Of a stretch of DNA of 64,000 nucleotides, positions 35,073-43,479 are shown in pieces. The stretch comes from JAXLYE01 sp046351595 (GTDB lineage: Bacteria > Myxococcota_A > Polyangia > Palsa-1104 > JAEUJZ01): NCBI GenBank assembly GCA_046351595.1, contig JAXLYE010000007.1, forward strand, positions 434,001-498,000, in the 5' to 3' direction. Position numbers and translations under genes: made by a program. The notes below the pieces were generated by a model. The model did no database searches. It saw nothing but the letters and a program-made list of their open reading frames with translations, and was not told where the DNA came from. Each line of letters starts with the position of its first letter. The first letter of the stretch is position 1.

Positions 35073-35321
35073 ATGCAGAAGGCAAGCGAAATAGTCACAC
35101 CGACGGGCAAGCAGGTCCGGGCCGCGCGAGCGGTCCTGGGCCTGACGCAGCACCAGCTCGCTGAGCAGGTCGGGATCGGCATCAACACGCTGCTCGCGTT
35201 CGAGAAGGGGAAGCGCCCGCCGTATGACTCGACGGTGGAGAAGATCCGCACGACCTTGGAGAGGCTCGGTGTCCGCTTCCTTGCGACCGGGGGAGTGACC
35301 CTTGAGAGCCATGGCCCGTAG
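35073..35321 (+). CDS. Xre-family HTH regulator
   Basis: I start the gene at the ATG at 35073, giving 82 residues, since an earlier GTG lies inside the palindrome. The protein is one Xre helix-turn-helix domain: KQVRAARAVLGLTQHQLAEQ, then VGIGINTLLAFEKGKRPPYD and STVEKIRTTLERLGVRF. The beta-like ending (GVRFLATGGVTLESH) is typical of small HipB-like or phage-type regulators. It probably binds the palindrome just upstream as a dimer and represses its own promoter, and perhaps the divergent MFS-recombinase transcript. It converges with the ADP-ribosylglycohydrolase-like gene 9 bp downstream. Confidence 0.8.
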   Translation: MQKASEIVTPTGKQVRAARAVLGLTQHQLAEQVGIGINTLLAFEKGKRPPYDSTVEKIRTTLERLGVRFLATGGVTLESHGP

Positions 35322-35330
35322 CGAGCGCAG

Positions 35331-36251
35331 CTAGGCGTTGGGCTGGGCTGGGAAGGCACGCGGCGCGATGACGGCACGCGCGACCTGCCTCGCGTGCTCT
35401 ACGGCGGCGGCGGGCAGGCAGTTCACGAGCGCCGGGTCCAGCTCGGCCGCGCCGCACCTGGCGCCGAACAGCGCGCCGGCCAGCCCCGCGGCAGACACGG
35501 GGTCCATGCTGACCGCGGCGGCCGTCGACAGCGCCTGCAGCAGGTCGGTGCTACCGGCAAATGCGTAGACGCCGCTGAGCAGCCAGCCTCTCAGACCGGG
35601 TGTCGTCTTGTCGGCGAGCAGCACGAACGCGGCCGGGGTCAGGTGGACCACGCTGCTGACCTGGTACAGGTCGAACGCGGCGACGGGATCCATCCGGCGC
35701 ACGTCTTCGGCGACCTCGGCCAGCAGCTCGGACGGAGGCAGCGGAAGCGGACTGAAACACTGGACCGCAAGCGCCTGCACCGCACGGCACCATGCATCGC
35801 AGAGAGCGGACTTATGCGTCGACCACGCCTGCGTGAGCGCCAGAGTCTCGCGGTCCTGCTCGGCCCAGGACACCGGGAAGGCCGCCACGATGGACCGCAG
35901 CGCCGCGGCCTCGGGACCAACAGCTCGGGCGTCGAGCAAGCCGCGGACGGCCAGATCGAAGAAGCAGCGCGACTCCCACAGCGGCGGGGTGAAGCCCGAG
36001 CACTCCCCGGCCACCTCGACCAGCACCCTCGTCATGAGGGCTGTCGGGTGGTCTGCCAGTCGATGACCCCGAGCGCGCCACATGGCGAGCCAGGCGGCAG
36101 GATCTATCCGCTCGTCTGGCGGACCAACAGGAAGCTCGCCGAATCCCAGGCCGAGTGCCTGGCCCAGGAGGCAGCCGAGGATTCGGTCACGCAAGCTCTC
36201 TTGCATCGGGCGGGGGGCGAAGGACCGGGGCGCTCTACGGTGTCGCTTCAT
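35331..36251 (-). CDS. degenerate ADP-ribosylglycohydrolase-family protein
   Basis: The protein has up to 306 residues; an ATG 15 codons in (MQESLRDRILGCLLGQALGL) is an alternative start, and neither has a clear binding site. The fold signature is DraG/ARH-like: RDRILGCLLGQALG at the N-terminus, a helical core, and SMDPVSAAGLAGALFGARCG near the end, in place of the usual GDxDTIAAxxGAxxGA. The first metal motif TDDT is replaced by DHPTALMT and GDALG by GLGFG, so the two-metal site seems mostly lost. Active members remove ADP-ribose from proteins; this one is probably inactive or repurposed. It may be linked to the adjacent regulator genes. Confidence 0.7.
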   Translation of the reverse strand: MKRHRRAPRSFAPRPMQESLRDRILGCLLGQALGLGFGELPVGPPDERIDPAAWLAMWRARGHRLADHPTALMTRVLVEVAGECSGFTPPLWESRCFFDLAVRGLLDARAVGPEAAALRSIVAAFPVSWAEQDRETLALTQAWSTHKSALCDAWCRAVQALAVQCFSPLPLPPSELLAEVAEDVRRMDPVAAFDLYQVSSVVHLTPAAFVLLADKTTPGLRGWLLSGVYAFAGSTDLLQALSTAAAVSMDPVSAAGLAGALFGARCGAAELDPALVNCLPAAAVEHARQVARAVIAPRAFPAQPNA

Positions 36252-36400
36252 CCGTAAAGCGTGCTCTGCCCTTGCCGGTCCCGGGCCGCCTGTTTGTTCT
36301 ACAAGCAGTCACACCAAGACGTAGCCCATCGGTTCTGTCCGACGGAGACACTGGGCGCGCGGCGTTGTGCCTGATCATTTCCGTGTGCTACAGAGGCCAC

Positions 36401-37801
36401 ATGAACGATGGAAGCTCTGTCGACACCGACGGTGCCGGGGACTACGGCAGGGACGAGTCCGCCCTGCGAGCCGAGCTGGAGCGCCTAATCCAGGCCGCCC
36501 GCAAGGTATCTCAGAGACACAAAAGTGCTACACGCCTGAACCGCTCGCTGCCCTTCCTCGAGTCGGCGGCCCGCTGCCTCGACGCAGACGGCTTCGCCGA
36601 GGCTGGCGCCATCGACTGGCGCGTCTTCGCGAGCACGCTGAAGGCCCGGCGCAAAGCATCCGGCCTCGCCCAGAAGGAGCTCGCCGACAAGGCGCGCATG
36701 TCCCTGAGCCACATCCGCGCCGTCGAGAGCGGGCAGCGCCGGCCGAGCGGTCCCGTGCTCCTGCGCCTGCTCAACGTGGCCCAGCTCGGCCTCAAGTGGG
36801 AGGATCTCGCGACGCGGCCCGAGGGCGTCACGCCGAGCCTGTGGCTCGCCCCGCAGTATGACCCGCGCGCGATGCTCGGCGACCTCTGCGACCGGCTGAA
36901 CGGATCCGGCTGCTCGCTGGAGCAGACCTTCGCGTACCTCGACCCGCAGAGCAGCTGCGACTGGCTGGCCCTCTCGAACGAGGCGCACTACATCCGCGCG
37001 TTCGAGAACAAGGCGCCCATGGAGGAGGTCGCGCGAAAGATCGCGGCATCGCTCGACGGCCGGCAGATCGACATCATCGCCATCGGCTCAGGCGAGGCCA
37101 AGCGCGAGTGCCTGCTCTTCGAATGCCTCCGACGACTCTGCAGCCGGCGCACGCAAATCCGTCTTCTCCTCCTCGACATCTCGCACACGCTCTTGACCAC
37201 CGGCTACCTGCACGCGCGCAGCACGCTCGGCAAAGACGCCAACATCGTCGCGCTGCACGGCAACTTCCACGAGCTGTCGCAGTACCCCCTGTTCGGCGAC
37301 GCCGACCGCGCGCGGATCTTCACGATGTTCGGCTGCACCCTGCAGAACCTCGACAACGAGATCCGCTTCTTCCGCGACAACCTGGCGGCGGCGGCAGCGG
37401 GCGACTTCTTTGTCTGCGAGTACTCGACAGCCTACGCCGCGCCCGAGGACACGGACACGATCAGGGCCAATGACCCCGCGCTCGTTCACGGCGTGCAGGA
37501 ATCCCACCGCCGCTGGCTGAGCGGCCCCATCCGCCGCTACGTGCGCGACCTCATCTCGGTGGACATCGGCGTCGAGCTTGAGCCGGACTGTGTGGTGCGA
37601 GGGAGCTATGAGCTGGCTACGGTCGCGACGGTCCGGGTGCCGGGGGCGGTGCGGCGGTTTGTTTGTCTTCGGGTGCGGCGGTACGACAGCCGGCTGCTTG
37701 AGACCGCGCTGCAGCGGACGGGGTGGAGTGTTGAGGCGAACCTGGCGTATGGGTCGACTACGCAGTCGAGGCTGCAGTTGCTGCTGCTGAAGCGTGGCTA
37801 A
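36401..37801 (+). CDS. Xre HTH - EgtD-like SAM methyltransferase fusion
   Basis: The start MNDGSSVDTDGAG has AGAGG just before it; the frame remains open upstream but crosses the divergent gene. The 466 residues have an Xre HTH at about 70-130 (FASTLKARRKASGLAQKELA, ARMSLSHIRAVESGQRRPSG). From about residue 180 comes a domain of the EgtD-type (histidine-specific methyltransferase) superfamily: IDIIAIGSGEAKRECLLFEC (motif I), RLLLLDISHTLLTTGY, ALHGNFHELSQYPLF and RIFTMFGCTLQNLDNEIRFF. EgtD makes trimethylhistidine in ergothioneine synthesis, but here the HTH fusion suggests a DNA-binding sensor or modifier. The target is unknown. Its C-terminus ends 40 bp before the IS1182-like element. Confidence 0.75.
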   Translation: MNDGSSVDTDGAGDYGRDESALRAELERLIQAARKVSQRHKSATRLNRSLPFLESAARCLDADGFAEAGAIDWRVFASTLKARRKASGLAQKELADKARMSLSHIRAVESGQRRPSGPVLLRLLNVAQLGLKWEDLATRPEGVTPSLWLAPQYDPRAMLGDLCDRLNGSGCSLEQTFAYLDPQSSCDWLALSNEAHYIRAFENKAPMEEVARKIAASLDGRQIDIIAIGSGEAKRECLLFECLRRLCSRRTQIRLLLLDISHTLLTTGYLHARSTLGKDANIVALHGNFHELSQYPLFGDADRARIFTMFGCTLQNLDNEIRFFRDNLAAAAAGDFFVCEYSTAYAAPEDTDTIRANDPALVHGVQESHRRWLSGPIRRYVRDLISVDIGVELEPDCVVRGSYELATVATVRVPGAVRRFVCLRVRRYDSRLLETALQRTGWSVEANLAYGSTTQSRLQLLLLKRG

Positions 37802-37841
37802 GCGTCTTCTCGAACACACCTCAAAGGCACGCCTGGCAGCC

Positions 37842-39331
37842 CGTGGGTAAAGTGACCCACCGGCTCAAGCGGCTCAGGCCGCGCAGGCGAGCGGGATCGC
37901 TCCGCCGAGCACCGGCCGCGGTCGCCAGGGGCTCCGCAGTCCGGCCCACAGCGTACTGAGCAAGACCCACAGCGTCCCCAAAAGGCCCGTCGCCGCCTGC
38001 CGAGCCGGCTTCCGCCGGTCTGCCAGCCGTCGCGGCGTTCCCGCTCCGTACGCTACGCGCAAGAGCAGTCCCAGGTTCTGTGCCGCCGCCAGCAGCAGCT
38101 CCTGTTTGTGCACGTTGGTCTTTCCTCTCACGTGCAGCCGCCTCAGTCGTCCTCGGTCCAGGCGGTGCGCGAAGGGCCTCTCGACGAGCTCTTCTCGGCG
38201 CCGCAAGAGCTCCTTGCCCCGTTTCCCTCGGATCCTCCGACGGTTGGCGTGTACGTTCTTCTTGGCCTCGGCCTTTCCTTTCCAGTTCCTCTTTCGCTGC
38301 GGCTCGCTGAGATATGTCCGGATTCCTTTTTCGGCGCAGTACTGTAGCGTCCCGTCGCTGTGGTAGCCCTTGTCCGTCACCACTTCTTCGATTCCGGACT
38401 CCGGGCGCTGCTCGCGCGCCTGGGGCTCCCGGATCGCCACCAGGCTCTCCTCAGCACGCTCCAGCGTCGGGGGCAGGCTCTGGCTGTCGCCGGTGTCGGC
38501 CTCCTGGGTCGTCACCGCCACGATCGCTCCGGTGTCCAGGTCCACCGCGTGCTCGCCCTTGTACGCAAGGTGCGTGCGGCCGTCCTTCATCTTGGTCACC
38601 CGAGCTTCGGGATCATGCGGGTTGACCCATTCCTGATTGCTCGCCTTGTTCTTGCGTTTCTTGTCCAGGCGCGCGCAGTCTTCCTTCGTCGGATTCTGGA
38701 TTCCCTCGGCGGTGGCCAGGTCCTTGAGGAAGTCCGGGTAGCTCTGGCCGGTGTCGCGGCGCTCCAGCGAGCGCATCGCGGCGTTGGCCTCCAGCGTCGA
38801 GGCGTCGATCCCGATGGTGCGACCGCAGAGCAGGCCCGCCTCGCCCAAGCGCGCCAGCACCCAGTCGAAGACCCGCTGGTGCATCTCCTCAGAGAAACGC
38901 TTGCGCGTGCGCGACAGCGTCGAGTGATCCGGGGTCGACTCGCCCAGCGCCACGCCCAGAAAGCTGCGCAGGCTCAGCGAGTCGGCGCAGCGCCAGGCGA
39001 TGCCCCGCTCGGAGCGGAGGCCCTCGAAGTAGCCGACGAAGAGGCAGCGGAAGTACACACCCGGGGGAATCGAGGGCCGGCCCATCGGTGCCGCGTAGGC
39101 CGCGACGCACTGCGCCTCGACGAAGCGGTCGAAGCCCGCGTCACATAGCGCCCGCTCCAGCGCTGCGTAGAAGGGATGGCCCAGCCCCTGGGAGAGCTGG
39201 GTGTGCGTGATAAAGAGCTGAGTTTGCAGAGGCTGCTTCTGACCCATCGCCATGGTGCGCACCGAGGGAGAGTGCGGCGACTAGATCAGAGCACGGCGAG
39301 GGTGACAAGCGCGACGGGGACTTTTTCCACG
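37842..39331. mobile_element. IS1182-like insertion sequence
   Basis: The element carries one transposase gene. Imperfect terminal inverted repeats can be aligned: left CGTGGGTAAAGTGACCC (37842-37858), right read inward CGTGGAAAAAGTCCCC (39331 back to 39316), about 12 of 16 matches. Length about 1.49 kb suits the IS1182 group. A clear target duplication is not visible, perhaps because the second IS is inserted close to its right end. Confidence 0.65.
37874..39253 (-). CDS. IS1182-family DDE transposase
   Basis: This 459-residue transposase appears full length. It has the N-terminal region of IS1182 proteins (GRPSIPPGVYFRCLFVGYFE, LSLRSFLGVALGESTPDHST). The DDE core includes GIDASTLEANA (first Asp), VTDKGYHSD (second Asp) and VERPFAHRLDRGRLRRLHVR (Glu region), followed by RGKTNVHKQELLLAAAQNLG. 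The ATG at 39253 or two codons later is used; a GTG just before is possible. No stop or frameshift interrupts it, so it is potentially active. It belongs to the insertion sequence and has no part in the neighbouring pathway. Confidence 0.85.
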   Translation of the reverse strand: MAMGQKQPLQTQLFITHTQLSQGLGHPFYAALERALCDAGFDRFVEAQCVAAYAAPMGRPSIPPGVYFRCLFVGYFEGLRSERGIAWRCADSLSLRSFLGVALGESTPDHSTLSRTRKRFSEEMHQRVFDWVLARLGEAGLLCGRTIGIDASTLEANAAMRSLERRDTGQSYPDFLKDLATAEGIQNPTKEDCARLDKKRKNKASNQEWVNPHDPEARVTKMKDGRTHLAYKGEHAVDLDTGAIVAVTTQEADTGDSQSLPPTLERAEESLVAIREPQAREQRPESGIEEVVTDKGYHSDGTLQYCAEKGIRTYLSEPQRKRNWKGKAEAKKNVHANRRRIRGKRGKELLRRREELVERPFAHRLDRGRLRRLHVRGKTNVHKQELLLAAAQNLGLLLRVAYGAGTPRRLADRRKPARQAATGLLGTLWVLLSTLWAGLRSPWRPRPVLGGAIPLACAA

Positions 39332-39333
39332 CT

Positions 39334-39343
39334 CAGCTAGCCC
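39334..39343. repeat. target-site duplication, left copy
   Basis: CAGCTAGCCC directly abuts the left end of the IS4-like element and is repeated exactly at 40768-40777 beyond its right end. A 10-bp duplication is within the range of IS4-family elements. Confidence 0.85.
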
Positions 39344-40767
39344 CAATACCGTTTAGATAACGTGATGCCGTCGCTGCTTCTTGGGGAAGTTGCTCATCTT
39401 GAGCTTGACCTCGCGGCGGTTTACACGAGGGCGGCGAGGCGGTAACAGGAGCTGCTTGAGGTTGCGCTCCATCTCGCTCATCAGGCCGTAGATGGTTCCC
39501 GGCGGCGTGAGCCAGGCGCTGGACCAGACGTTGCCGATCAGCAGCGCGGCGCACCGGAAGCTCAGTCCGCGGGCCGGCACGCCGTGCTCGTGCGCCACCT
39601 TGAGCATCTGCAGCCGCACCAGATTGTACAGCGTCAGAAGACCCCAGGCCTCCTGACGGACCCGCTCCGGAGTCCGTGAGCGTAGCTGCGCTCCGGCGCT
39701 GTGCAGAAGGTGCGTCTTGATCTCGTCCAGCCCCAGCTCCACTTCCCATCTCTCGTGGTAGTGCGCGATCAGCTCCGGGGCCGGGAAGTGCTCGGGCGAG
39801 AGCAACGAGGTCAGCAGCGTCTGCGGCGGATAGCCGGGCCACTGGTAGTGAATGGCTCGGGCCACAAGCTGCGGGGGCAGCTGCGGGTCTGCGCTCTTGG
39901 GGCGAGGCAGCGTCACCAGCTCGTCGCCGGGGCCCAGCGTCTTGACGTGGTGACAGCGGACGTTGCGCTTCTTGCGTGTCATCCAGAATCGCCGTCCTCC
40001 CTGCGCACGGATCCGAGCCAGCGCTTCGTAGCCGCATAGCCCCATGTCGATCAGAAGCAGCGAGTCCGGGGGAAGATGCTCCAGAAGAGGCCGGGCCAGC
40101 GTCGGCTCTCCCACACTAAAGGGTCCCATCTGAGCGCGCAGCGCCAAGTGAGAATGGGTGTCTAACATCGTCAGGATACGCAGCAGCGGGAAGGCGCCCA
40201 GGCTGCGGCCACTTTTGGGAATCCCAAAGGACTCAGCATTGTCGAAGGAATCCGGCACGCGCAGCGTCGAGCCGTCCATCGCAAGGGTGCGCAGGCCGTG
40301 AAACAGCTGGTCGGTCTCGCCCTGGCGAGCCCAGTGCTCGGCGGTGAGCTCGAACAGAGTCTGCAGCGGAGCCTCGCCCAGGCGGTCCCGAGCCTGCACG
40401 ATCGCTCCGGCGGTGGGGGGCTGATCCAGCGGCGTGCCGGGATTGGCGCCGTACAGACGCAGATGACTCAGGACGGCGGCGAGGCTGCGGTCGGCAAACA
40501 GGGCCATGCCCAGGATGAGCCAGACCACTTGCTGCGCCGGCAGGCGGCGACGGCGAATGGAGACCGTGCCGGTCTGCTCAAGGGCCTGCTGGATCCAGGC
40601 GGGGTCGATGTGCTGGGTGATGGTGTCGAGGCTGGGACGAGGCGGCAGACCCAGCTGTGCGAAGTCACTGAGAGCAGCTTGGATGAGCATGGTCCTGGAG
40701 GCTCCTGATCGGAGCCTCTATAGACCCGCCTCGGCGACGGGGCCAGCGGCTTAACTAAACGGTATTG
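39344..40767. mobile_element. IS4-like insertion sequence with 10-bp target duplication
   Basis: The element is 1424 bp. Its termini are inverted repeats: CAATACCGTTTAGATAA at the left and, read inward from the right, CAATACCGTTTAGTTAA, with one mismatch in 17. It is flanked by 10-bp direct copies of CAGCTAGCCC. The intact transposase and exact duplication indicate a recent insertion between the IS1182-like element and the RADAR operon. Confidence 0.9.
39353..40690 (-). CDS. IS4-family DDE transposase
   Basis: The 445 residues contain the DDE motifs of IS4 transposases: LAMDGSTLRVPDSFDNAESF (first Asp), LLIDMGLCGYEAL (second Asp) and YHERWEVELGLDEIKTHLLH (the YREK-like motif with the catalytic Glu). 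The N-terminus has the IS4 dimerisation-like region (LPAQQVVWLILGMALFADRS). The ATG at 40690 follows AGGACC. The stop lies 9 bp inside the left terminal repeat. The gene is intact and probably active. Confidence 0.9.
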   Translation of the reverse strand: MLIQAALSDFAQLGLPPRPSLDTITQHIDPAWIQQALEQTGTVSIRRRRLPAQQVVWLILGMALFADRSLAAVLSHLRLYGANPGTPLDQPPTAGAIVQARDRLGEAPLQTLFELTAEHWARQGETDQLFHGLRTLAMDGSTLRVPDSFDNAESFGIPKSGRSLGAFPLLRILTMLDTHSHLALRAQMGPFSVGEPTLARPLLEHLPPDSLLLIDMGLCGYEALARIRAQGGRRFWMTRKKRNVRCHHVKTLGPGDELVTLPRPKSADPQLPPQLVARAIHYQWPGYPPQTLLTSLLSPEHFPAPELIAHYHERWEVELGLDEIKTHLLHSAGAQLRSRTPERVRQEAWGLLTLYNLVRLQMLKVAHEHGVPARGLSFRCAALLIGNVWSSAWLTPPGTIYGLMSEMERNLKQLLLPPRRPRVNRREVKLKMSNFPKKQRRHHVI

Positions 40768-40777
40768 CAGCTAGCCC
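40768..40777. repeat. target-site duplication, right copy
   Basis: CAGCTAGCCC, identical to 39334-39343, directly follows the right terminal repeat of the IS4-like element. Confidence 0.85.
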
Positions 40778-40800
40778 CGAAGTAGAACGAGGTGAGAGAC

Positions 40801-43470
40801 CTAGTTTCCCATCCAAGATGGCGCGTACTCGATGGCAAAAATACCATCCTTGGCGTCTTTCTGTCGGTCTCTCAACCAGCGGATAGCATCCTTCTCAGAT
40901 GCTCCGCGTCTTCTTAGTGCATGATAAATATAAGCGATCTCTTCTGGCAATGAGGTAGCGAATGTTAGGGGATCATCTGTACAAAGCGCTACACGGAGCT
41001 GCGGCTCGCATAAATTCGAAGGTAAGGAGATATGCCACTTCTGGATCAACCGTATCACACGGTCACTGATCTTCCCCCAAAATGTTTCAGATTTCAGAGG
41101 ACAGAGCCGAAATGCTGGATGCTGGTCCAATCCTCCCAATTCTGCTATCAAAAGATTGCTCGACGGATTTACCTCAATCGTAAGGCACATCGAAGCGAGT
41201 TTGTTTCGCAAGAACACTTGCGCCCGTTCGATGAGGTTCGCCTCTTCCTTATCCATCACCACCTCAATCGGTGTAATGCCTCGCCGGAACACACCCAGGT
41301 CGGTAAGATACAGAATTAATAAATTCTCAATCTGCGAAGGTTCTCGTGGCAGACAATCCAGTAACGGGTAATTCCATGCTCTCAAAATCTCAGGAGCATG
41401 CCGGAGTCTACGCGCCAACATCAATGTCGTTAGAAGTTCGGATGATTCTAACGAACCCAGCACTGAACTACCGTATATCGTTCCTGCCAGAGCACAGGCC
41501 TTGCGCTCAAGATGCTGTCGGCTTGAAGAAGATCTGTGTACCTTCAGTTTCTCCACCCATTCTAACAACCACAATAGATCATCGAGACGTTCTTCTCTTG
41601 GCTGCCACGCCACAGGACATGAACGCGCCCATTCAGAAATATTGATTCCTAATGCAATTGCATGACCGACTCGATCAGCGGCCTCTAACAGACCAAACTC
41701 GATCGGTTCATGAATGCGTCGTAATCCCTCCAAGGGCGTACGAAAATCCTCCCCAGCGTGTAATGTGATCCGCAAAGGTTCAAACTGACGGCAGGGGTTG
41801 CTTACTACATCATTAGCGATGTCACGTGAGACCTGTCTCAATTCACCCAACAACGGCAGTAGCGGCCAAAGGGGAGTTGAAAGTTCCTGTCCGCATATGT
41901 CGAGTCCTCGTAACCGTCTGAGAAGGCTGGGCTGTAGCCTCAAGATGTCTTTTATTGAGGTCGCTTCGGATCTCCAGTTACGATAGTAAGAGCCATACCG
42001 TACAAATTCGAGACCGTTCCCGTTCTGTGCGCCAGGCCTTGCAATGGTCTGCGTTGTTTCAAGCCCAGCTTTCTTAAAGTGAATAATGACTCCAACTTTC
42101 AATGAAGATGGAGTTTCGTCTGGACAAGGAGCGGTCTTCTCCAGCGACTCTAGAAGCTTGTTCCAGCGATGCTTCGGTGCGATTCTTACTTCAAGCGTCT
42201 GCAGCCAAGATGGCTGCGGAAACTCCGATGAAGGACGACCTTGATGCATCTCAATCGCGGAGGTCATCAGCACTCGCTCATCCAAGCCTCTTCTCAGAGG
42301 CGACAGGCGATGAAAGAAACGAACAAACCAATCAAGTCCAGCTATTCCCGGTTCCTGGGTGAGATATCGATAAGTCATGCATCGGATTCGATGGTATTGC
42401 CAAAAAACTTGAGCAAAGCTGTAGTCGCTGTGACCATTGTCACGAAGATAGTGAAGTGACTCACAACACAAGCGACTTTCTGGCCAAACTTTCGTTGTAT
42501 CGACTGTCAACATCTCCGCTAGCGGATCTCGTTCACGGAGATGCTTGAGCGATGGAAGATCCTTTACCTGCGTGCGATCGTCCACAAATTGACTATACAG
42601 CATACGCACTAAATGTAGAGACGTAGGCTCTCTGCCAATGGCAAACGAGACCAAAGTCCGACGGTGTTCACTCTGGCTGTTAGGCTCTCCTCGTAGTGAG
42701 CGCTCTACAAATGAACGAAAGGATTGATCGACGCCGATAGTTGATCGACCACGCCGCGCCAAATACTCTGCCATTGTTAGCCGCGCAAGTCCGGCGGTGG
42801 CTAGCCAGCTCAAAAATTTTTCTGTATTTCCAAAAGGAATATCTTTCTCGTCAAGATCCTTCACGGAGATCTTCGGCGAGCCCGTACTCGTCATCAAATA
42901 CGTCCACAAGGCTTCAAACCGCAAACATGCGGTCAAATGGTTGTGAATCTCAACGATGCCCTCATTAAGAAACTCCTCGAAAGCTCGTCCTTCGGTAGCC
43001 TGAGAGGGAAACAGTATTTCAGGAAGAGAGCACGTGCTCCCAAGCGACGCCGTTAATAGATCCAAGGGCAGCGCCAAGCCAAGGTATCGTAGCCGATGCG
43101 AAAGCTCGTGGGTCTCCGGATCCCGAGTTATGTCCGAAATTTTTAGCTTCAATCTACCGTCGCCATAAACTTCAAAATACGATTGAGCGACTTCGTACAA
43201 AATCCCACTCAGAGGCCGCACGCATTCATGCGCCTCTGATCTGAACCAGACGAAGTCTCGAACTTGGCGCAGGCTGTCCAACGATGTGCCGCCGGCACGC
43301 AATTGCAGATGCGTCTTCAAAGCGTCAGCTATTAAAGCTGTGGGTTCATCAAGAGCCCCGCTCGGATGCCTGCTGAGATGGATGATTCCGCCCTCGAAGG
43401 CGCACTGCGCCCAAAATGGCCACGCTGCTGTTTCGGCCAGAATACGTGCATAGGGGATCGCAGCGGACAT
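40801..43470 (-). CDS. rdrB: RADAR defence adenosine deaminase RdrB
   Basis: At 889 residues this matches the unusual size of RdrB, the adenosine-deaminase-fold subunit of RADAR antiphage systems. Metal and catalytic motifs of the deaminase family are visible: VEIHNHLTA (H176, H178), LHAGED at about 570-575, DRVGHA (H603) and CTDDPLTF near the C-terminus. Family work reports that RdrB assembles into a large shell with RdrA and converts adenosine nucleotides or RNA adenosine to inosine during phage infection, causing growth arrest. Codon and base composition are AT-rich against a GC-rich flank, indicating transfer. It starts 9 bp after rdrA stops. The two insertion sequences are just downstream. 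All key residues seem intact. Confidence 0.85.
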   Translation of the reverse strand: MSAAIPYARILAETAAWPFWAQCAFEGGIIHLSRHPSGALDEPTALIADALKTHLQLRAGGTSLDSLRQVRDFVWFRSEAHECVRPLSGILYEVAQSYFEVYGDGRLKLKISDITRDPETHELSHRLRYLGLALPLDLLTASLGSTCSLPEILFPSQATEGRAFEEFLNEGIVEIHNHLTACLRFEALWTYLMTSTGSPKISVKDLDEKDIPFGNTEKFLSWLATAGLARLTMAEYLARRGRSTIGVDQSFRSFVERSLRGEPNSQSEHRRTLVSFAIGREPTSLHLVRMLYSQFVDDRTQVKDLPSLKHLRERDPLAEMLTVDTTKVWPESRLCCESLHYLRDNGHSDYSFAQVFWQYHRIRCMTYRYLTQEPGIAGLDWFVRFFHRLSPLRRGLDERVLMTSAIEMHQGRPSSEFPQPSWLQTLEVRIAPKHRWNKLLESLEKTAPCPDETPSSLKVGVIIHFKKAGLETTQTIARPGAQNGNGLEFVRYGSYYRNWRSEATSIKDILRLQPSLLRRLRGLDICGQELSTPLWPLLPLLGELRQVSRDIANDVVSNPCRQFEPLRITLHAGEDFRTPLEGLRRIHEPIEFGLLEAADRVGHAIALGINISEWARSCPVAWQPREERLDDLLWLLEWVEKLKVHRSSSSRQHLERKACALAGTIYGSSVLGSLESSELLTTLMLARRLRHAPEILRAWNYPLLDCLPREPSQIENLLILYLTDLGVFRRGITPIEVVMDKEEANLIERAQVFLRNKLASMCLTIEVNPSSNLLIAELGGLDQHPAFRLCPLKSETFWGKISDRVIRLIQKWHISLPSNLCEPQLRVALCTDDPLTFATSLPEEIAYIYHALRRRGASEKDAIRWLRDRQKDAKDGIFAIEYAPSWMGN

Positions 43471-43479
43471 ATTGCTTGC

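Noticed and set aside
36155..36400. Upstream extension of the Xre-methyltransferase frame.
   Set aside because: It overlaps the start of the divergent ADP-ribosylglycohydrolase-like gene, and the ATG at 36401 has its own binding site.
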